Below, one piece after another: positions 59,370-64,000 of a DNA stretch of 64,000 nt. Source of the stretch: Brevibacillus brevis (lineage in GTDB: Bacteria > Bacillota > Bacilli > Brevibacillales > Brevibacillaceae); assembly GCF_031583145.1 (NCBI RefSeq), contig NZ_CP134050.1, positions 5,259,501 through 5,323,500 on the forward strand, given 5' to 3'. A model generated the notes under the pieces. It did not search any database. It saw only the letters and a list, made by a program, of their open reading frames with translations, and was not told the DNA's origin. Positions within the stretch are counted from its first letter, which is position 1. Each line of letters begins with the position of its first letter. Made by a program: the position numbers and the translations under genes.

Positions 59370-60104
59370 TCACTTGTACAGCACCCCAACGTCCCGCGCA
59401 ATGAACGTCCCCACCTGCTCCCCACGGCAAATGTCCGCCATCGCCCCCGGCCTGTCGAAGTTGAACACATGCAGCGGAAGGCCGTGATCGCGCGCCAGGA
59501 TCATGGCCGACTGATCCATCACCCGCAAGTCCTGCCGCACCACCTCGTCAAAGGAAAGCGCTGCGTATTGCTTCGCAGATGGCTCTTTGCGCGGATCGGC
59601 CGTGAACACCCCGTCGACGCCGTGCTTGGCGACCAGGAGGGCATCCGCTTCCACCTCGAGGGCACGCTGGACGGCAGGATAGTCTGTCGTGACGTAAGGC
59701 TGCCCGTTCCCTCCCGCAAAGATGACGACGTATCCCTTTTCCAGATGGTGCACCGCGCGCAGACGGATGTACGGCTCGGCCACGGCATTGATCGGTACCG
59801 CGGTCATGACGCGGACCTCCCTGTTCACCCGCGCTTTCAGCACTCCGCGCAACATCAGGCTGTTGATAACAGTTGCCAGCGTCCCGATATTGTCCGCCTC
59901 GACACGATCGATTCCCCACATCTCCGCCATGTTCCCACGGAATATATTCCCTCCGCCGATCACGACCGCCACTTCCACGCCCATGCTCACGAGCGCCAGA
60001 ATTTCTCCGGCGATGTGCTCGAGCTGTGCCGGATCAAACCCAAATCCGCTGTCTTTCGCTACTGCCCCACCGCTCAATTTGACCAGGACTCGCTTATAAC
60101 GCAT
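59370..60104 (-). CDS. UMP kinase-like protein (PyrH paralogue), 244 aa
   Basis: This is an amino-acid-kinase fold protein of the bacterial UMP kinase type. Supporting segments are VLVKLSGGAVAKDSGFGFDPAQLEHIAGEI, VAVVIGGGNIFRGNMAEMWGIDRVEADNIGTLATVINSLML, the AEPYIRLRAVHHLEKGYVVIFAGGNGQPYVTTD segment and AKHGVDGVFTADPRKEP. The core PyrH pattern KLSGEAL is changed to KLSGGAV, and GMDRATAD to GIDRVEAD. It is not in the usual rpsB-tsf-pyrH-frr setting. A second, diverged copy with altered specificity or regulation is likely. GGAGGAGG precedes the ATG. Confidence 0.85.
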   Translation of the reverse strand: MRYKRVLVKLSGGAVAKDSGFGFDPAQLEHIAGEILALVSMGVEVAVVIGGGNIFRGNMAEMWGIDRVEADNIGTLATVINSLMLRGVLKARVNREVRVMTAVPINAVAEPYIRLRAVHHLEKGYVVIFAGGNGQPYVTTDYPAVQRALEVEADALLVAKHGVDGVFTADPRKEPSAKQYAALSFDEVVRQDLRVMDQSAMILARDHGLPLHVFNFDRPGAMADICRGEQVGTFIARDVGVLYK

Positions 60105-60262
60105 GCTGTGCCCTCCTCCGATTTCTTTTCGAACGTAAGTGGTCCTCCATCTTCCCCGGCCCCTGTGACGTCCGAGCGTTTAAAAAACCTGGCTACGCCT
60201 GCTTTTTGGCGGAGCCGTGCTGCCCTTATCCTGGATAGGAAGCTTATAAAATTCCTATCTGC

Positions 60263-60300
60263 AAAAAAAAGAACGAAAGCCAAAAGCGCTCTCGTTCTTT
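60263..60300 (-). terminator. Rho-independent terminator of the DUF402 gene
   Basis: AAAGAACGAGAGC and GCTTTCGTTCTT arms are followed by eight T on the minus strand. The remainder of 60105-60392 shows no gene. Confidence 0.88.
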
Positions 60301-60392
60301 ACGGTCAACAGGAAGGGACAGGCCATGAAGCCTCACTTTTTTCATAACCGGACCGCCTCCTTTTCTGATCATTTCCAAAACTCTTCACCATT

Positions 60393-60911
60393 TTAAGCAA
60401 AGAAATTCGGAAAGTCAAAAGCATCCCGCTTGCCAGCCATGATTTCCTTCAGCAGTCGATCGGCCGTTTCGCAGGCAAAGAGATGGTCTTTCTCGCTGAT
60501 GATTCCCCTCTCCAACGCTTCGTCCAGTTCATCCTGATCCAGCAAATACACACTGTCATCCGGGAGAACGACAATGTCCAGATAGAGGTCATCATACCAG
60601 AGATGGCCGTCTTGATCCTTGCCGTGGCCCTTGCAAATATCGATATACCACTGCACCGTGTTCCCCAGCTCGTCCAGCATTTTGGTCACGGCGTACGCTT
60701 GGTCTTGCGGAAAATACTGCAAGTATACGTAACCTCTGTCACCCACGCACAATACCTTTTCTCCTACCGTCATATAAGCCGGCTCCATCACCTCATCCAG
60801 GGTCAAGCGAACACAATAGCCGACAAAAGACAGGGCTTCCACCCATTTTTCCTGATAGCCCAGTCGTTTGACCCGCCTCCAGCCCGGACGGTCTGCTCGT
60901 TTACGCTTCAT
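60393..60911 (-). CDS. DUF402 family protein, possible nucleoside tri/diphosphatase, 172 aa
   Basis: Segments CVGDRGYVYLQYFPQDQAYAVTKMLDELGNTVQWYIDICKGHGKDQDGHLWYDDLYLDIVVLPDDSVYLLDQDELDEALERGIISEKDHLFA match the DUF402 fold, a metal-binding barrel seen in Ntdp-type phosphatases and FAU-1. The Asp/Glu cluster DDLYLD...DQDELDE is the expected metal site. GAGGAG precedes the ATG. It is a single gene with its own terminator. Confidence 0.87.
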   Translation of the reverse strand: MKRKRADRPGWRRVKRLGYQEKWVEALSFVGYCVRLTLDEVMEPAYMTVGEKVLCVGDRGYVYLQYFPQDQAYAVTKMLDELGNTVQWYIDICKGHGKDQDGHLWYDDLYLDIVVLPDDSVYLLDQDELDEALERGIISEKDHLFACETADRLLKEIMAGKRDAFDFPNFFA

Positions 60912-61004
60912 GGCCTGTTCTCCTCATCGTTTTCGTTCTCTTCACTCTACCACGAATTGGGGGTTTTTGTCAGAGCGAACGGATAGACATGCCTAATCAA
61001 CCCG

Positions 61005-62420
61005 CTACTGATTCTCCGACGATTTTTCCAGGTGGCTGTGTCGGCGTCCGTACAGAAAATAGACGATAGCCCCGACCACGAGCCAACCGATGAACCCGAG
61101 CTTGGTCACCAAGGGCAGGCTGTACACCAGATAACCGCAAAACAAAACGGCCAAAATCGGCACCAGAGGAACCAGGGGGACCTGGAACGCCCTGTTCAGA
61201 TGAGGGTTGGTATTGCGCAGCACGACCACGCCAATGGAAACCAGAATAAACGCGAACAAAGTGCCGATGTTCGTCAGCTCCGCCAGCTTGCTCAAAGGAA
61301 GCAGACCGCTAAAGATCGCGACCAAAATCCCGACGATCAGCGTGCTTTTGCGGGGGACCTGCGTCTCCCTGTGCACATGCGAAAAAACAGGAGGCAACAG
61401 ACCGTCCCTGCTCATGGCGAAAAATAAACGGGTCTGCCCGTACATCATCACCAGCAGAACGGTCGTAATCCCGATGATGGCTCCAAGTGAAATGAATCCC
61501 GCTGCCCAATCCTGATGAACGTATGACAGCGCAAAGGCTACCGGATTTTTGACATTCAGCATTTCGTAGGGCACGATCCCGGTCAGCGTAAAGGAAACGG
61601 CGATGTAGAGAACGGTGCAGATGAGGAGTGAAGTCATGATTCCGATCGGCATGTTTCGCTGCGGGTTGCGCACTTCCTCGGCGGCAGTCGAGACAGCGTC
61701 AAATCCGATGAAGGCAAAAAACACCGTGGCGGCTCCTGTCGCGACGCCCGAAAAGCCGAACGGCATGAACGGGCTCCAGTTTTCCGGCTTGACGTAACCG
61801 ATTCCCACGACCAGAAAAAGAAGGATGACGGCCAGCTTGACGATCACCATAGCGGTATTGAAGCGTGCGGATTCCTTTGTTCCCTTCATCAACAGCGCCG
61901 TGATGACCACGATGATCAATATGGCGGGCAAATCGATTACGGTTCCCTTGGTTGCATCGAAGGCGCTGGTGAGCGCCAGCGGTAAAGAAATCCCGAAACC
62001 GCTGAGCAGCCCTTGGGCATATCCGGACCATCCGCTCGCGACCGCCGCTGCCGCTACCCCGTACTCCAAAATCAGATCCCAGCCAATCATCCAGGCGACC
62101 AGCTCGCCGAATGCGGCGTAGCTGTAAGTGTAGGCACTGCCCGACACGGGCACGGTAGAGGCGAATTCAGCGTAGCACAGAGCCGCAAAGAAACAGGCGA
62201 GTGCGGACAGGACGAACGACAACACGAGGGCCGGTCCCGCGTGCACTGCCGCTGCCACTCCGGTCAAAACGAAGATGCCCGTTCCCACAATCGCGCCTAT
62301 CCCAAGCATGGTCAAGTCAAACGCGCCGAGGGACTTTTTCAGGCCGCCCGTTTTGCTTTCGGACTGTTCCAGCAGCTGCGACGGCAGTTTTTTTCGCAAT
62401 AATTGTCGGCTCAAGGGCAT
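61005..62420 (-). CDS. APC-family amino-acid permease (CAT/YfnA type), 471 aa
   Basis: Twelve membrane segments carry the APC signatures: LKKSLGAFDLTMLGIGAIVGTGIFVLTG in helix 1, FAALCYAEFASTVPVSGSAYTYSYAAFGELVAWMIGWDLILEYG in helices 2-3, and FFAFIGFDAVSTAAEEVRNPQRNMPIGI in helix 6. The closest group is the cationic amino-acid transporter-like YfnA proteins. The ATG at 62420 follows GGAGGT; an upstream in-frame start is not supported. It is a single gene. Confidence 0.92.
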   Translation of the reverse strand: MPLSRQLLRKKLPSQLLEQSESKTGGLKKSLGAFDLTMLGIGAIVGTGIFVLTGVAAAVHAGPALVLSFVLSALACFFAALCYAEFASTVPVSGSAYTYSYAAFGELVAWMIGWDLILEYGVAAAAVASGWSGYAQGLLSGFGISLPLALTSAFDATKGTVIDLPAILIIVVITALLMKGTKESARFNTAMVIVKLAVILLFLVVGIGYVKPENWSPFMPFGFSGVATGAATVFFAFIGFDAVSTAAEEVRNPQRNMPIGIMTSLLICTVLYIAVSFTLTGIVPYEMLNVKNPVAFALSYVHQDWAAGFISLGAIIGITTVLLVMMYGQTRLFFAMSRDGLLPPVFSHVHRETQVPRKSTLIVGILVAIFSGLLPLSKLAELTNIGTLFAFILVSIGVVVLRNTNPHLNRAFQVPLVPLVPILAVLFCGYLVYSLPLVTKLGFIGWLVVGAIVYFLYGRRHSHLEKSSENQ

Positions 62421-62779
62421 AGGATCCGTACCTCCATAAATGGCCGTAGTTTGCAACGCTTCCAGCGGAAACACTTTGAAAGTTGATCCAATGCCGGAAT
62501 ATGTATACATAGCGTGCCCACTGCCGCTATACAGCTATGCAAAACGTTCGCAGCCCAAGCGGCACACGGTTGTTCAGTGATAATAAAGTTTTCGACCGGA
62601 ACTCCAAATGGTACAAGGAGTCCCTTTAAAAATTAGTTTTAGACTATACCTCAGAACGAAGTTATTCACGGCTCTAAACTGAATAATAAAGTTGTAGACT
62701 GGCAGCTGAGTTAAGCTATCGGGCAGGATACTGACAATCCTAATCGAATGTTAAAAAAAGGGATTCAAGGAGGGGACTA
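62421..62779. other. AT-rich gene-free stretch with degenerate repeats
   Basis: No gene is supported. Two related ~20-base words appear (AATAATAAAGTTTTCGACCGG-like near 62582 and AATAATAAAGTTGTAGACTGG-like near 62681). A GTTAAGCTATCGGGCAGGATA word (near 62711) recurs in altered form after the HIT mini-gene. These look like remnants of a repeat or mobile-element end. Confidence 0.4.
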
Positions 62780-62905
62780 ATGGCAACGCAGGTTCAATCT
62801 GAACATGGTGCTTGTAGAGTTCTAACTAACTTAGGGAAATACCAAGATTCAAAACATCTTCATTTTCATGTGTTTTTCGGAGAACCATTACAAAAAGAAC
62901 GTTAA
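62780..62905 (+). CDS. HIT-domain fragment or mini-protein, 41 aa
   Basis: The product (MATQVQSEHGACRVLTNLGK... then HLHFHVFFGEPL) matches only the C-terminal end of histidine-triad proteins, where full members read RVVTNxGxxxxQxVxHLHxHxLGGR. The His-x-His-x-His triad is kept. The N-terminal ~70 residues of the family are absent. An excellent AAGGAGGGG lies five bases before the ATG, and a terminator follows, so the fragment may still be expressed. It could be a decayed gene or an exapted mini-protein. Confidence 0.6.
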   Translation: MATQVQSEHGACRVLTNLGKYQDSKHLHFHVFFGEPLQKER

Positions 62906-62941
62906 ACTAACGGGTTCGATAGTTGATCAAACACAAAGATG

Positions 62942-62973
62942 GGCTGCCGGTGATAATTCGGCAGCCTTTGTTA
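62942..62973 (+). terminator. Rho-independent terminator after the HIT mini-gene
   Basis: A perfect GGCTGCCG / CGGCAGCC hairpin with a nine-base loop is followed by TTTGTT on the plus strand, 36 bases after the stop. Confidence 0.75.
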
Positions 62974-63379
62974 AACTAAGGTGCAAGTTAATTTTAACAG
63001 TGAAACTAACTGAGTAGAGATAAAAAGTAAGCCCTGCAAAAAGGTTTGTTAAAAAAGCTGTGCCCTACTGCTAATATAATAAACAACCGACAAAATTACT
63101 GAAATAGACAGGCTGGTGCAACAACCATAAAAGTACTAATCTCCCATACGTTCTACCCATAAAGGGTGCGACAATCTGTGATGCACCGTGGTGGTCGAAG
63201 TCAGACTAACAGGTGGGCTCAAGGCATATCGTATAAAAACTAAGATGTTGAATTACTTACACTATACAAATTTTCGGAAAGACAGAAACAAATACTCCAC
63301 CGCAAGCGTCTAAGAAAAAGATTTAACCATATTTCACAAAAAATGTGAATGACTTTGAGTAACCATTCTTATGAGAATC
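62974..63379. other. AT-rich gene-free leader region of the SLH gene
   Basis: About 400 bases carry no supported gene on either strand and no clear promoter pair. They are more AT-rich than the rest of the window. Short GTTAAACTAA-type words recur at its left end. Confidence 0.4.
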
Positions 63380-63397
63380 AAGGAGGTTTATGGAAAA

Positions 63398-64000
63398 GTG
63401 AAGATAAAATTAATGACTTTGATTACATTCTTAACATTAACACTCTTTTCATCGTCAGCTACTGCCGCAACATTTTCAGACGTACCAAATGATCATTGGG
63501 CAAAAGATACTATTGAGCGAGCGGTAGATCAAGGGATCATAAAAGGATATCCGGGTAACCGCTTTGCACCAGATGAACATGTATCAGTTGCCGCCTTTTT
63601 TACCATGTTGTCCAGAGCCTACCAAGTTCCGATTACTCCTAACAATAAGAAAGTAGAACATTGGGCAGACCCGATTTATGAAGCCATCGAAAAATATCAA
63701 TATCCCTTTTCAAAATTACAGCAAAAGTATATAAATCGTTGGGAATCTAAGTTTCTCTATAGGGATCGGCCGATCACTCGAACTGAAGTAGCAGAAATCA
63801 TTGCAGGGGCAGATGGGGTGAACTATCGCGGGGATTTTGCAATTCATTATATTCTCAGCAAAGGCTACGCAAGCGGAAAACTCAACGGGCAAACGAGCAT
63901 ATTATCCTATCATGGCAAGAGTTTCTTAACTAGAGCAGAAGCGGTAGCATTTATTGAGAAATTAAAAACCAACGGCTTAAAAGAACTTCGGGTTCGTCCT
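63398..64000 (+). CDS. S-layer homology (SLH) domain protein, N-terminal 201 aa, cut by window edge
   Basis: The frame starts at a GTG 11 bases after AAGGAGG and stays open to the end of the window. A signal peptide (MKIKLMTLITFLTLTLFSSSATAA, cleavage after ~residue 24) is followed by three SLH units: FSDVPNDHWAKDTIERAVDQGIIKGYPGNRFAPDEHVSVAAF (~26-70), a diverged HWADPIYEAIEKY... ITRTEVAEIIAG (~88-137), and a third ending in FLTRAEAVAFIEKL (~148-190). SLH trios bind pyruvylated wall polysaccharide, so the protein should be exported and wall-attached. The region after the SLH domains lies outside the window. Codon use is more AT-rich than in neighbouring genes. Confidence 0.88.
   Translation, partial: MKIKLMTLITFLTLTLFSSSATAATFSDVPNDHWAKDTIERAVDQGIIKGYPGNRFAPDEHVSVAAFFTMLSRAYQVPITPNNKKVEHWADPIYEAIEKYQYPFSKLQQKYINRWESKFLYRDRPITRTEVAEIIAGADGVNYRGDFAIHYILSKGYASGKLNGQTSILSYHGKSFLTRAEAVAFIEKLKTNGLKELRVRP

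Noticed and set aside
58749..60347. A 532-codon plus-strand ORF spanning the repeat array and the antisense of the pyrH paralogue
   Set aside because: It is the shadow of the repeats plus the well-supported minus-strand kinase gene and has no ribosome binding site.
62421..63397. A CRISPR array or tRNA remnant in the AT-rich stretch
   Set aside because: The recurring words are too few, too diverged and unevenly spaced for an array, and no cloverleaf was found.

Overview
The window looks like a chromosome segment of a Gram-positive, endospore-forming member of the Paenibacillaceae, most likely Brevibacillus or a close relative. The evidence is strong AGGAGG-type ribosome binding sites, many TTG and GTG starts, a three-gene ger germination operon, a CotF-type coat protein, adeR-ald, an ECF sigma/anti-sigma pair, and an S-layer homology protein at the right edge. 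Most of the window is moderately GC-rich. The last ~1.5 kb is visibly more AT-rich. No rRNA, tRNA, CRISPR array or intact insertion sequence was seen.

Layout. 0-6.2 kb: a lipoprotein, two small membrane proteins, a SigX-like ECF sigma factor with a translationally coupled membrane partner, a chemoreceptor and a small membrane protein. 6.2-8.2 kb: a DUF59/MIP18 protein, an unrecognised helical protein and a CotF-type coat protein. 8.3-18.1 kb: an eight-gene operon (RraA-like protein, peptide-type ABC importer, C-N hydrolase, creatininase). It is read leftward from a textbook sigma-54 promoter, opposite a divergent PrpR_N/AAA+/Fis activator. 18.2-21.2 kb: a cbiMNQO cobalt importer under a cobalamin riboswitch. 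21.3-26.2 kb: pyrD and a ger operon. 26.3-30.9 kb: ald, its PucR-type regulator, an XRE-cupin regulator and an ornithine-cyclodeaminase-family enzyme. 31.6-39.2 kb: a CheY-like protein, a BMP-family protein coupled to a histidine kinase, a hydrolase with a LysR regulator, a rhodanese, an S1 protein and a VanZ protein. 39.7-44.2 kb: an RND permease with a lipoprotein adaptor. 44.5-50.8 kb: scoAB, a carboxylesterase, an MFS exporter with a divergent LysR regulator, and a glycine-rich HYR protein. 50.9-57.8 kb: an IS1182-type transposase remnant, purU, an HlyD/ABC-2 exporter operon with its own TetR regulator and two palindromic operators, and an SDR with a divergent TetR regulator. 58.6-62.4 kb: a pyrH paralogue, a DUF402 protein and an amino-acid permease. 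62.4-64 kb: an AT-rich stretch with a stand-alone HIT-like mini-gene and a truncated SLH protein.

The most notable unexplained structure is a ~200-bp intergenic repeat found as five full copies and several fragments (30.9-31.4, 39.4, 56.8 and 58.65-59.37 kb). Each copy is closed by a 15-bp terminal inverted repeat. Each contains a central helix whose two arms differ between copies by matched, compensatory base changes, so a folded structure has apparently been maintained. The second highlight is the sigma-54 operon, whose promoter shows that the apparent ATG of its first gene lies inside the promoter and that the real start is a TTG further in.
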